Shown: in pieces, positions 42,748 to 52,999 of the stretch
How the letters are laid out: the number at the start of each line of letters is the position of its first letter
Numbering within the stretch: the stretch's first letter is position 1
Assembly (NCBI GenBank): GCA_040772005.1
Contig: JAXGYZ010000005.1
Coordinates: forward strand, 310,001 to 374,000
Origin: MWBF01 sp040772005
Lineage (GTDB): Bacteria; Chloroflexota; Anaerolineae; CG2-30-64-16
Direction: 5' to 3'
DNA length: 64,000 nucleotides
Position numbers and translations under genes: made by a program
The notes under the pieces: generated by a model
What the model was told of the DNA's origin: nothing
The model's database searches: none
Seen by the model: only the letters and a program-made list of their open reading frames with translations

Positions 42748-43084
42748 CGCGGCCTATCTCCATGACATCGTGGAGGCAGCTGAACACATCGCGGCTTATT
42801 TGACTGGCGTGGACTACGAAACGTTCAGCACACAATCGATGATTCAGGACGGTGTGACCTTTCGCCTGGAGGTCATCGGCGAGGCCTGTCGGGGACTCAG
42901 CAAGACATTTCGTCTCCAGCATCCCGAAGTGCCCTGGGAAGCCATGATTGGGATGCGAAACCGTCTCATCCATGGCTACTTCGATGTCGATGTCCGGGTG
43001 GTGTACGACACGGCCACAATCGATGTGCCACAGCTCCTCGCTCTGGTCCGCGAGTGGCTGCGTCAGCTACCGGGCGAGCATTGA
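42731..43084 (+). CDS. hepT: HEPN-domain (DUF86, HepT-type) RNase toxin
   Basis: 117 residues from the ATG at 42731. Helical HEPN fold with the exact catalytic motif R-x4-H-x-Y in MRNRLIHGYFDVD; the Tyr is the residue AMPylated by MntA in known pairs. FSTQSMIQDGVTFRLEVIGE is the conserved DUF86 core. Together with mntA it is a type VII toxin-antitoxin module, inserted between two ribosome-related housekeeping genes. Complete, with catalytic residues intact, so probably active. Confidence 0.9.
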   Translation: MTRRADAAYLHDIVEAAEHIAAYLTGVDYETFSTQSMIQDGVTFRLEVIGEACRGLSKTFRLQHPEVPWEAMIGMRNRLIHGYFDVDVRVVYDTATIDVPQLLALVREWLRQLPGEH

Positions 43085-43086
43085 GC

Positions 43087-43944
43087 GTGGCCGCACAACA
43101 GAGCCCGTTAGCGCAGCTTTCCGCCCTGGGCATTCATCCGAAGAAGGGGCTGGGCCAGAACTTCCTCGTTGACCCCGCGCACCGCGCGCATATCGTGGCC
43201 GCGGCCGACCTCACCTCGCAGGACACCGTTCTGGAGGTGGGCCCCGGCCCCGGCGTACTCACCGAGCTGATTGCGGAGCAGGCCGCCCGCGTCGTGGCCG
43301 TCGAGCTGGACGACCGGCTCATCCCCTTTCTGCGCGACCGCTTTGCCGCCCAGTCGCATGTCACTATCGTTCATGCGGACATCCTCGCGGTAGATGTTGG
43401 CGAGTTGATGCAGGGTTCCGACAGCGGCCCGGCTTCCGGCTACAAGGTGATCGCCAACCTGCCCTACTACATCACCGCGGCGGCCATCCGGCATCTGCTG
43501 GAGGCGCAGCCGCCGCCAGCCGTGCTCGTGCTCACCGTCCAGCGGGAGGTCGCGGAGCGCATGGTCGCGCGGCCGCCGGAGATGAGCCTGCTGGCGCTCG
43601 GCGTGCAGTTCTACTGCACGGGGCGCATCGCGGGGCGCATCCCCGCGGGCGCGTTCTACCCTGTGCCGAAGGTGGAGAGTGCGGTCGTGCGGCTGGACCG
43701 ACGGCCGGAGCCGGCCGTGCCCGGCGTAGCGGCGGAGCAGTTCTTCCGGGTCGCGCGGGCCGGGTTCAGCCAGCCGCGCAAGCAGTTGCGCAACTCGCTG
43801 GCCGCAGGTTTATCACGGGCCCCTGTTGAGGTAGAGGCGTGGCTATCATCTGTGGGCATCGACCCCCGGCGCCGCGCGGAGACGCTGACCATCGAGGAGT
43901 GGGGCGTGCTGGCGCAGACAGCCGGCAGCCCGTTCCGCATCTGA
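43087..43944 (+). CDS. rsmA: 16S rRNA (adenine1518/1519-N6)-dimethyltransferase
   Basis: 285 residues from a GTG at 43087, two bases after the hepT stop; an in-frame GTG at 43054 would overlap hepT. Dimethylates two adenines of helix 45 in 16S rRNA. Motifs: KKGLGQNFLVDP, VLEVGPGPGVLTELI (SAM), VVAVELDDRLIPFL, VIANLPYYIT (catalytic NLPY), AFYPVPKVESAVV. The C-terminal domain has AGFSQPRKQLRNSLA. Three co-directional genes (mntA, hepT, rsmA) without gaps suggest one transcript. Confidence 0.96.
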   Translation: MAAQQSPLAQLSALGIHPKKGLGQNFLVDPAHRAHIVAAADLTSQDTVLEVGPGPGVLTELIAEQAARVVAVELDDRLIPFLRDRFAAQSHVTIVHADILAVDVGELMQGSDSGPASGYKVIANLPYYITAAAIRHLLEAQPPPAVLVLTVQREVAERMVARPPEMSLLALGVQFYCTGRIAGRIPAGAFYPVPKVESAVVRLDRRPEPAVPGVAAEQFFRVARAGFSQPRKQLRNSLAAGLSRAPVEVEAWLSSVGIDPRRRAETLTIEEWGVLAQTAGSPFRI

Positions 43945-44027
43945 GGATGCGGAACTCCTCCTGCCATCTATCTCACGCAAAGACGCAAAGGTCGCCAAGA
44001 GATATGGTCTGATCCCCTCGTATTGCG

Positions 44028-44645
44028 TCACCCTGCCAGACTGATGAGCGCGGCAGCCCCGAACCCCAGGATAACCAGACCCGAGAGCCGGTTGACCCAG
44101 AGCGCGGCGCGCGCGTCGAAGCGGCTGCGCAGCAGGCTGACGCCGGCGCTCAGCAGCAGCCACCAGGCGGCCGAGCCCAGAAACACGCCCAAGACCATCG
44201 CGGCGGCTGCACCGTAGCTGCCGCCGGCCTGTGCCACGCCGGCCCCGGCGAAGATGGCCGCGAAGGAGAGGATCGTCATGGGGTTGGTGAGGGTCAGGAC
44301 GAAGGTCGAGAGATAGGCTCCGGCGCGGCTGCGGCCTTCGACACTGGCAGCCGAATCGCCGGGCCGCGCCAGCAGGGTCCGGAGCCCCAGGTAGCACAGG
44401 AACAGCCCGCCCAACAGCCGCAGCCACCCCTGCTGGCGCACGAGCAGCCCGGTGATCGCCGTCAGCCCGAACGCCGCGATGGCCCCATAGACCATATCTG
44501 CGCTGGCCGCGCCCAGGCCGGAGACGAAGCCCGCGACACGCCCCTGTGCGAGGGTGCGCCGGATGCACAACACGCCGATGGGCCCCACCGGCGCGGCGAT
44601 GGCGAGGCCGAGCAGCGCCCCCTTCAGCACGAACTGCAGCGGCAT
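44028..44645 (-). CDS. LysE/RhtB-family amino-acid exporter
   Basis: 205 residues, six helices. N-terminus GLAIAAPVGPIGVLCIRRTL is the family signature; NPMTILSFAAIFAG in the middle is also conserved. Probably exports amino acids or similar metabolites. The ATG at 44645 directly abuts the PlsC stop codon (44648-44646), so the two are co-translated. The gap to convergent rsmA (83 bases) contains only one arm of an ACGCAAAGACGCAAAG repeat. Confidence 0.9.
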   Translation of the reverse strand: MPLQFVLKGALLGLAIAAPVGPIGVLCIRRTLAQGRVAGFVSGLGAASADMVYGAIAAFGLTAITGLLVRQQGWLRLLGGLFLCYLGLRTLLARPGDSAASVEGRSRAGAYLSTFVLTLTNPMTILSFAAIFAGAGVAQAGGSYGAAAAMVLGVFLGSAAWWLLLSAGVSLLRSRFDARAALWVNRLSGLVILGFGAAALISLAG

Positions 44646-45329
44646 TCAGCCCCCCGCCGCGCGGTCGGCATACACCCCGCGATACTGCTCCGGCAGCATC
44701 CGGGCCAGCGTCACCATCAGCTCATCCGTGTACGCGTGCAGCTCGGACGTGCGCGCCCGTTCCGCGCCTGCGGGCAGCGGCCACGGCGGGCCGATGACCA
44801 CATGCACCTCCGCACGGCGCAGATGGCGCAGCTCGTTGAGCGCCCGCTCATGCCCCCACGCGGCCACGGGGATGATGGTCGCGCCTGTCCGGCTGGCGAG
44901 GTAGACCGCGCCCTGCTTGCCCGGCTGCAGGCCGCCCGTCCGACTGCGCGTGCCCTCCGGCGCGACGGCCATCGCGCCGCCTGCCTTCAGGACCGCGAGC
45001 GCCTGGTTCAGCGCCGCGCGGTCGGCCTCCCCGCGCTCGACGTAGATAACCTGCGTCACGTGATCCATCATGCGCCCGCCCCAGCGCCCGCGGTACTTCT
45101 CGGCGGCAAAGATGGCTGTGCGCCGCGGAATGACCATGCCGACCAGGGGCACGTCCAGGCTGTGCAGGTGATTGGGCGCGACGATGAGCGGGCCGGTCAA
45201 TGGGATGTGCTCGCTGCCCGTCACATGGAGGCGCGTCAGCAGGCGGAACAGGAGCCAGACCGCGCCCATGAAGAGCCGGTAGAACCAGGAGGCATCTCTG
45301 GCATCTTTGGCAAACAGCATGGCTCCCAT
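44646..45329 (-). CDS. 1-acyl-sn-glycerol-3-phosphate acyltransferase (PlsC family)
   Basis: 227 residues from the ATG at 45329 (MGAMLFAKDAR); a second ATG at 45320 is possible and neither has a good ribosome site. Acylates lysophosphatidate in phospholipid synthesis. Motifs in order: NHLHSLDVPL (H-x4-D catalytic), FAAEKYRG, VAPEGTRSRTGGLQ (glycerol-phosphate site) and IIPVAAW. One N-terminal hydrophobic stretch. A family F inverted repeat lies immediately upstream. Confidence 0.92.
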   Translation of the reverse strand: MGAMLFAKDARDASWFYRLFMGAVWLLFRLLTRLHVTGSEHIPLTGPLIVAPNHLHSLDVPLVGMVIPRRTAIFAAEKYRGRWGGRMMDHVTQVIYVERGEADRAALNQALAVLKAGGAMAVAPEGTRSRTGGLQPGKQGAVYLASRTGATIIPVAAWGHERALNELRHLRRAEVHVVIGPPWPLPAGAERARTSELHAYTDELMVTLARMLPEQYRGVYADRAAGG

Positions 45330-45341
45330 CCTGTGAAGGGT

Positions 45342-45413
45342 AACCACGGAAGACACGGAGCACACGGAAATCATCAGATATGCTATTCTGCGTGCTCCGT
45401 GTCTTCCGTGGTT
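45342..45413. repeat. CACGGAAGACACGGAG inverted repeat (family F copy 2)
   Basis: Arms 45342-45363 and 45392-45413 are perfect over 22 bp. It lies between the LysM lipoprotein stop (45422) and the PlsC start. Same word grammar as 15133-15194, with GACA in place of TACG. Confidence 0.8.
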
Positions 45414-45421
45414 CTGGTGTA

Positions 45422-46450
45422 CTACGGCGCGGGTGTGGGCACGCGACGGCCCAGCGCATCCACGCGGAAATCGGCCACCGGTCCGCCCGCGGGGGTCAGG
45501 TCCATTGTGAATGTGGTGCGCCCCCCGCGGGGGATGACGTTGTGCTCCGGCGCCTCGCGGCGCAGCCCGACCACGCGACCCAACGCGTCGTACAGCGTGA
45601 CCGTAACCAGCACGTCCACGGTATCCTCCGGGCCGGTGTTGCTGACCGACCCGCTGACGGTGTAAACGGCATAGCGTTCCCCCTCGCCCTGCAGGTCGCT
45701 CACGCTCAGGTCGAGGTAGTAGTTGCCGATGTAGCCCTGCACGCCCTGCCACGGGACCGCGAGATAGCTGGCGAACGACTGAGGCGGGCTGGTGAAACGC
45801 ACGGCGAACGGCGCGCGGCCCCCCGGCCGCAGCAGCTCGATCTGCACGTACTCCTGCGCCTCGGCCACGGTCTCCCCCTGCTCGTCGAGCAGCACGATCT
45901 TCACTCCCGCCTGCTCCAGGTCCAGGCCGGTCGTGTTGTGGATCTCGCCCAGGCACCAGAAGCCGCCGAGCGGCGTGTTGTTGAAGGTCACGTTTTCGAC
46001 GGCGAACGGGACCGGCGTCGGCACGGCAGAGGGCGTGGCCTCCACATCTGCGGACGGGGGCTCGGGAATGACGAGCTGCTGGCCGACGCGCAGGCTGCGC
46101 GGGTCGGTGATGCCGTTGGCGTCCTGCAGCTCCGCGATGGACACGCCGAACTGCTGCGCGACGCGCGCCAGGCTGTCCCCGCTCCGGATGGTGTAGATAA
46201 CCGGCGTCGGCGTGATGGTGGGCGTGAAGGTGGGCGCGGGCGTGTAGGGCGCGGGCGTGGCCGTCGGCCGCGCGGTCGGCAGCGGCGTCGCCAGCCCGAC
46301 CGTCGCGGTCGGTGAGGGCGTCGCCGTCCGTCGCGTGATGACCTGCCCGACCGGCCGGCCGTCACACGCAGCCAGCACAAGACCCAGGGCCGCGGCCGCC
46401 AGGAGGCTCGCCAGGCGCAACAATCGTGAGAGATGGGACGATGTAACCAT
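45422..46450 (-). CDS. LysM-domain lipoprotein
   Basis: 342 residues from the ATG at 46450. Signal peptide with lipobox LAAC; then a Thr/Pro linker of about 50 residues spanning the wall; a LysM peptidoglycan-binding repeat (YTIRSGDSLARVAQQFGVSI to LRVGQQLVIPEPP); and a C-terminal beta-sandwich of the FxLYD type (VENVTFNNTPLGGFWCLGEI, VKIVLLDEQGETVAEA). Probably wall-associated. The -10 TATAAT ends 10 bases before the ATG, so the mRNA is likely leaderless and no ribosome site is seen. Confidence 0.87.
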   Translation of the reverse strand: MVTSSHLSRLLRLASLLAAAALGLVLAACDGRPVGQVITRRTATPSPTATVGLATPLPTARPTATPAPYTPAPTFTPTITPTPVIYTIRSGDSLARVAQQFGVSIAELQDANGITDPRSLRVGQQLVIPEPPSADVEATPSAVPTPVPFAVENVTFNNTPLGGFWCLGEIHNTTGLDLEQAGVKIVLLDEQGETVAEAQEYVQIELLRPGGRAPFAVRFTSPPQSFASYLAVPWQGVQGYIGNYYLDLSVSDLQGEGERYAVYTVSGSVSNTGPEDTVDVLVTVTLYDALGRVVGLRREAPEHNVIPRGGRTTFTMDLTPAGGPVADFRVDALGRRVPTPAP

Positions 46451-46460
46451 GTGGGAAGGG

Positions 46461-46488
46461 ATTATAGCATCCCGCCGCCTGGGGGCAA
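46461..46488 (-). promoter_or_regulatory. Promoter of the LysM lipoprotein gene, probably leaderless
   Basis: Minus strand TTGCCC (46488-46483), 16-base spacer, TATAAT (46466-46461). The start codon is 10 bases past the -10, leaving almost no leader. Confidence 0.6.
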
Positions 46489-46524
46489 GTACGGTGGAAT
46501 GGATGGCGGAATTCTGCAGTTGCT

Positions 46525-46592
46525 GGAGTCGAGGCTTCAGCCGGTCAGGTCCGCTGTGCGCATAGACGCCCAAACCGGCTGAGGCCGCGACC
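46525..46592. repeat. 70-nt stem-loop element, family C copy 2, forming the end of the lycopene cyclase gene
   Basis: Arm 46525-46544, 30-nt loop 46545-46574, degenerate arm 46575-46592. The cyclase stop TGA is the first three bases of the loop, and the loop plus right arm encode the last about 16 residues. Confidence 0.8.
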
Positions 46593-47819
46593 GCGACCCC
46601 CAATGTCCGCGACCAACCGCCCCGCGCCGCGCAGGAATGGCAGCTTGGGCAGCGTCAGCACCAGCCCCACGATATCGGCCGGCGACGCACGCTCGTCCAG
46701 GAAGCGGAAGATGCGCGGGGCAGGGTTGCGGGCGAACATCGCGGTGAACGCATCCGCGAGCCGCTCCGGCTCCACGCGCATGACCTCCAGCATGACGCTG
46801 TCCAGCCAACGGTAGAGCGGTTTGGTCGCGGGCACGTCGAACGGGTGGCCGTGCGTCAGCAGCGAACGCACGATGGCCGCGGAGTCGTCGAGGATGCGCG
46901 TGTAGGCATAGCCCGACGTCGGCTTGACCAGTCCGCCCTGGATGCCGGTTGTCATAACGTGGCGACCAGTACGTCGCGGGAACGGGTAATCGGTCAGCGG
47001 GGTCGTACCCGTCTCGTCGCTGATGACCGTGTATTCGCGGATGCCGAGCACCCCGCGCACGTACTCGTCCAGCAGCGCGTCGTAATCCACCTCGCTCAGC
47101 CCGACGTATTCCACCAGCGCGGCGCGCGGGGATGTGGGGAGCACGTAGAAGAAGCGCATCTCCCCGGCCTGCGGCGTGCGGAAGTCGAAGATGGTGGCTT
47201 CGCTGGCGTCGAACACATCCTCCGGCGTCTCGATGAACCAGCCCTTGAAGCACTGCTTGAGATAGCAGTAGCGGGTCGTATCCGGCTCGAACTTGTGGAT
47301 ATTGAACAGGCTGTCGAACACCCACGTGCCGTGATAGGCCTGCCACGCAGCATCGCCCGCGCCGTCCACGTCCAGCCACACGGTTGCCGCGTCTGCGCCG
47401 TCCTCGATGCGCTTGACGACCGCTTTGATCCACGTGACTTCCGGTCGCGCGGCCAACTCGCTGCGCATGTAGGCGTAGAAGTCGTCGCCCCGGATCATGG
47501 CATAGTGCCAGTCGGCGGTGTTCAGCGTGCCGACCGCACCCTTCGACTCCGCACGGCTGGCCGCTGCCGTGCTCCGCTCAGGCTGCTCCGCCTGTTGCGT
47601 GGCCGCGAAGCGCAGCGCGGTCCAGCGCCGCTGGACGATCGATTCGAAGGGCGAACGCTCGGTGCTCCAGTAGGCCCACGTGCGGTCGTTCTGGTCCTTG
47701 TCGTCGCGATCCACAATGAGGATCGAGCGGCCCGCGAGCGGGCTGTGGATGAGCGCGTGGGCCAGGCACAGCCCGGCGCAGCCGCCCCCCGCAATGATGA
47801 AGTCGTAGTGCGCTGTCAA
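46545..47819 (-). CDS. Lycopene cyclase family flavoprotein (CrtY/CrtL-like)
   Basis: 424 residues. FAD-binding start HYDFIIAGGGCAGLCLAHAL; DRDDKDQNDRTWAYW; FDSLFN; KQCFKGWFIE; FDFRTPQAGEMRFFYVLPTS; YPFPRRTGRHVMTTGIQGGL; KPTSGYAYTRI. These blocks fit beta-cyclases that close the ends of lycopene. The C-terminal residues RGRGLSRFGRLCAQRT are encoded by the family C repeat and are unlikely to be ancestral. No other crt genes are next to it; a prenyl synthase lies 14 kb away. Start ATG 47819, ribosome site weak. Confidence 0.9.
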   Translation of the reverse strand: MTAHYDFIIAGGGCAGLCLAHALIHSPLAGRSILIVDRDDKDQNDRTWAYWSTERSPFESIVQRRWTALRFAATQQAEQPERSTAAASRAESKGAVGTLNTADWHYAMIRGDDFYAYMRSELAARPEVTWIKAVVKRIEDGADAATVWLDVDGAGDAAWQAYHGTWVFDSLFNIHKFEPDTTRYCYLKQCFKGWFIETPEDVFDASEATIFDFRTPQAGEMRFFYVLPTSPRAALVEYVGLSEVDYDALLDEYVRGVLGIREYTVISDETGTTPLTDYPFPRRTGRHVMTTGIQGGLVKPTSGYAYTRILDDSAAIVRSLLTHGHPFDVPATKPLYRWLDSVMLEVMRVEPERLADAFTAMFARNPAPRIFRFLDERASPADIVGLVLTLPKLPFLRGAGRLVADIGGRGRGLSRFGRLCAQRT

Positions 47820-47834
47820 TTGTATCTCCGCTGG

Positions 47835-47912
47835 GGCCGGTCTCCGACCGTACCCCTGGCTCGGTGTGCTGTGGCGAAGCCACAGCCGAGACCGGCCAGA
47901 GCAATTCTCGGA
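47835..47912. repeat. Inverted-repeat element, family B copy 2
   Basis: Left arm GGCCGGTCTCCGACCG (47835-47850), right arm CCGAGACCGGCC (47886-47897), inner hairpin GCTGTGGC-GAA-GCCACAGC, tail AGCAATTCTCGGA. Same left arm and tail as 3508-3570. Located 15 bases upstream of the cyclase start. Confidence 0.65.
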
Positions 47913-47998
47913 TGGGGTTGGTGGTCATAAGGTGTATCGTATCCTCGTTCGTCTCTACGCCGGAACGCGCTCCTGGTTGCACACGATCAGCCGAGGCT

Positions 47999-48068
47999 GG
48001 AGTGGAGGCTTTAGCCGGTCAGGTTGGCTGTGTGCGTACATGACCAATCCGGCTAAAGCCTCCACTCC
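47999..48068. repeat. 70-nt stem-loop element, family C copy 3
   Basis: Perfect 20-bp arms 47999-48018 and 48049-48068 around exactly 30 nt. The 349-base gap 47820-48168 contains this, the family B element and a poor promoter match (TTACAG, TATAAA at 48124) for the gene at 48169. Confidence 0.85.
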
Positions 48069-48168
48069 GGCTTCTTATGGAATTCCTGACTAACCCATTT
48101 ACAGGAATGCGCGAGTCTATGTTATAAACAAAGCCAGCCACTACTGGTTTTTTGTCAAGGAGTTGACA

Positions 48169-49086
48169 ATGCCTCATCTGATTACCACCCTCGGGCCCAA
48201 GCGCGCGGACGAATTGGGCATGATCCTGCCCCACGAGCATGTCTTCGTGGACCTGCGCACGCCGGACCATCCGGAACAGGGCCAGGCCGAAGCTGACGAT
48301 GTCATCCGCCTGATGCAGCCGCAGCTCGCCGCCGCGACGGAGGCGGGCATCACCGCCATCGTGGAGCCGAGCACGCTGGGCGTGGGCCGCCGCGCCGACA
48401 TCCTGCAGGCGGTCTCGCTGGCGACCGGATTTCCCCTGGTCGCGCCGACGGGCATCTACCGCGAGCCGTGGGTGCCTGCGTGGGCGCAGAAGGCGAGCGA
48501 AGACGCGCTGTACGAGTGGATGCGCAACGAGCTGGACGGGTTCATCATCGGCTCCAACGTGCAGGCGGGCTGGATCAAGCTGAGCGCGGGCGATGACGGT
48601 CTGACGCCTGTGGAGACGAAGATCCTGCGTGCGGCCGCGCGCGCGGCTCGCGACACCGGCGCGGTCATCGGCAGCCACACGATTCGGGGCCGCGTCGTGC
48701 GCGACCAGCTCGATATCCTGGCGCAGTATGGCGTCCCGGCCAGCCGCTTCATCTGGATTCACACGCACGTCGAGCCGGACTTCGCACTGCATCTGGAGAT
48801 GGCGCGCCGCGGCGCGTGGCTGGAGTACGACGGCATCACCAGCCCTGACAGTGACGATATGTTTGTCGGGCGCATCCTGGACGTCCTGCAGGCCGGGTTC
48901 GGCAACCAGCTCCTGTTGAGCCAGGATCGCGGTTGGTACGATCCGGCCCAGCCGGGCGGCGGCACGCCCCAGCCCTTTACCTACATCGTGGATGTGTTCC
49001 TGCCGAAGCTGCGGGCCGCGGGCGTGGATGATGCGACCGTGCGCCGGCTGATGCAGGAAAACCCGTTCCGCGCGTTCGCCAGGTAG
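48169..49086 (+). CDS. Phosphotriesterase-family amidohydrolase
   Basis: 305 residues from the ATG at 48169, with AAGGAG 8 bases upstream. TIM-barrel binuclear metallohydrolase; all ligands are visible: HEHVFVD (HxH), carbamylated Lys in AGWIKLSAGDDG, His in GSHTIRG, His in WIHTHVEPD and Asp in LLSQDRGWYDP. Members hydrolyse phosphotriesters, lactones (including quorum signals) or sugar lactones; which one cannot be told. Cytoplasmic. Located 79 bases upstream of a beta-mannosidase with a hairpin between them. Confidence 0.93.
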   Translation: MPHLITTLGPKRADELGMILPHEHVFVDLRTPDHPEQGQAEADDVIRLMQPQLAAATEAGITAIVEPSTLGVGRRADILQAVSLATGFPLVAPTGIYREPWVPAWAQKASEDALYEWMRNELDGFIIGSNVQAGWIKLSAGDDGLTPVETKILRAAARAARDTGAVIGSHTIRGRVVRDQLDILAQYGVPASRFIWIHTHVEPDFALHLEMARRGAWLEYDGITSPDSDDMFVGRILDVLQAGFGNQLLLSQDRGWYDPAQPGGGTPQPFTYIVDVFLPKLRAAGVDDATVRRLMQENPFRAFAR

Positions 49087-49095
49087 CTGCTTCTC

Positions 49096-49128
49096 AGAAA
49101 CCCGGTTTCTGCCAGAAACCGGGTTTCT
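49096..49128. repeat. AGAAACCCGGTTTCT double palindrome
   Basis: AGAAACCCGGTTTCT (49096-49110) and AGAAACCGGGTTTCT (49114-49128) can fold separately or as one 15-bp stem. It lies 9 bases after the phosphotriesterase-like stop codon. A possible terminator without a T run. Confidence 0.7.
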
Positions 49129-49165
49129 CTATGCTCATGCCCATATGCAAAGGAAGGAAGAACCC

Positions 49166-51709
<2,544 letters not shown>

Positions 51710-51727
51710 CACTGCACACTGGAAGTC

Positions 51728-51748
51728 GGACGGGTTGCCAACCCGTCC
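51728..51748. repeat. GGACGGGTTG hairpin after the beta-mannosidase gene
   Basis: Perfect 10-bp arms GGACGGGTTG/CAACCCGTCC around one base. Just past the stop at 51709. An extended -10 TGGTATAAT (51796-51804) for the next gene follows. Confidence 0.6.
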
Positions 51749-51915
51749 TACTTCTGCAATGAAGATAAATTTTAAGGGCCATCGAACGTTTTTCGTGGTA
51801 TAATTGTCCCTGGCTTGTTGGACACCTGCGAGGATCGCCGGCGCGGTGGGGCGGGGTAGTGCCCGGTCTGCTGCCGGCTGCCAGCCGCGCAGGTATCCGG
51901 AACAAGGGGGCAACC

Positions 51916-52971
51916 ATGCGCACTTTTCTAGAGAAGCCGGCCCAATCTGGCCCAACGATTGCCGGGGCCGCACGGCTACCATCTGCGCTGCTTGCAGCGC
52001 AGCGAGATCATGCCTTCACGCTGCCGCCCGTACGTTCAACGACTAAAGACGAATCAGATAGCGATCGCGGCGCGGCACCGATCTCCCGCGCCGCGCACGA
52101 CGTCGCCCGCATCTCGGTCTATCCCCCTGCTGCAGCGCTGCCCACTCCGGCGCAGCCCGCTGCCGAAACCCACATCATCGCACAGCAATATCGCCTTTCA
52201 GCCCGCATCCGCCGGGCGGACGCGCCGCGTTCGGCCACGCCGGCCCGGCATACGTCTCAGCGGTGGGATTCCGATTCGGGGGAGCAGGGCGAGGAGCAGC
52301 CCGTGGTGACCAGGGAAGAGGGCGCACTGACGGAAGAGGAAAGCGACAGCATCGCGCCGACGCTGGCATATAGCCCGAGCATCAGCCAGGGCGGCGCCGC
52401 GCCACGCGCGTCGGCCTTTGGCGTCACGCGGACGCGGCCATCCGTCGCCAACCTCGCGATTGCCCATGACACGACCGCCAGCGTGTTCAACGTGACCGCA
52501 ACGGTCAACAACACCATCACCTGGACTGTGCAGTCGCGGGGTCGGACGGATATCCCCAATGAAAATGCTGCGGCCATCACCAGCGCCAACTACACGACGG
52601 TAGCCTCAGACTTGACGCCTAACATGGCATCCGACAATGGCCGTCCGCCGCGGACGCAGTTCTGGGCGCAGGACCTGACGGAAAGGCACGAGCGTTTCCA
52701 TGCGAACGAACGGGCCAACACCTATGGCCGGCCGGCGTTCGAGTTCGCGCAGACCTGGCTGGGGACCCAGACCGCGGCAGACGATGCGGGCGTGACGACC
52801 CTCGTGAACCAGGTTCCGGACAAGATGCGTGAGAGCTATGCGACCAGCTATTCGCCGGGCAAAGAGAGCCGCGCGTATGGCGATGGCGCGCCCAGTTACC
52901 GGGCGCGGGCCGATGCGGTCAAGACGAAGGGTGACGGCGGCGGCTATCCTGCCCCGCCCGCCGCGCCATGA
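51916..52971 (+). CDS. Contractile-injection-type cargo protein with HExxH metallopeptidase-like domain
   Basis: 351 residues from the ATG at 51916 after AAGGGGG. The amino end MRTFLEKP and, near residue 70, AAHDVARISVYPPA follow the leader pattern of DUF4157-type proteins linked to extracellular contractile injection systems (FSRIPVHP in typical members). Residues 80-150 are low-complexity and acidic. Residues 165-330 form a folded domain: VFNVTATVNNTITWTVQSRG, SDLTPNMASDNGRPPRTQFW, then DLTERHERFHANER with the zinc-binding HExxH, and GDGAPSYRARADAVKTKG. No signal peptide and no injection-system structural genes are in the window. A HEAT-repeat gene follows 28 bases later. The assignment is inference from motifs. 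Confidence 0.65.
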   Translation: MRTFLEKPAQSGPTIAGAARLPSALLAAQRDHAFTLPPVRSTTKDESDSDRGAAPISRAAHDVARISVYPPAAALPTPAQPAAETHIIAQQYRLSARIRRADAPRSATPARHTSQRWDSDSGEQGEEQPVVTREEGALTEEESDSIAPTLAYSPSISQGGAAPRASAFGVTRTRPSVANLAIAHDTTASVFNVTATVNNTITWTVQSRGRTDIPNENAAAITSANYTTVASDLTPNMASDNGRPPRTQFWAQDLTERHERFHANERANTYGRPAFEFAQTWLGTQTAADDAGVTTLVNQVPDKMRESYATSYSPGKESRAYGDGAPSYRARADAVKTKGDGGGYPAPPAAP

Positions 52972-52999
52972 GTGAGGCGGCAGCGGTTTTGAAAGTGAG

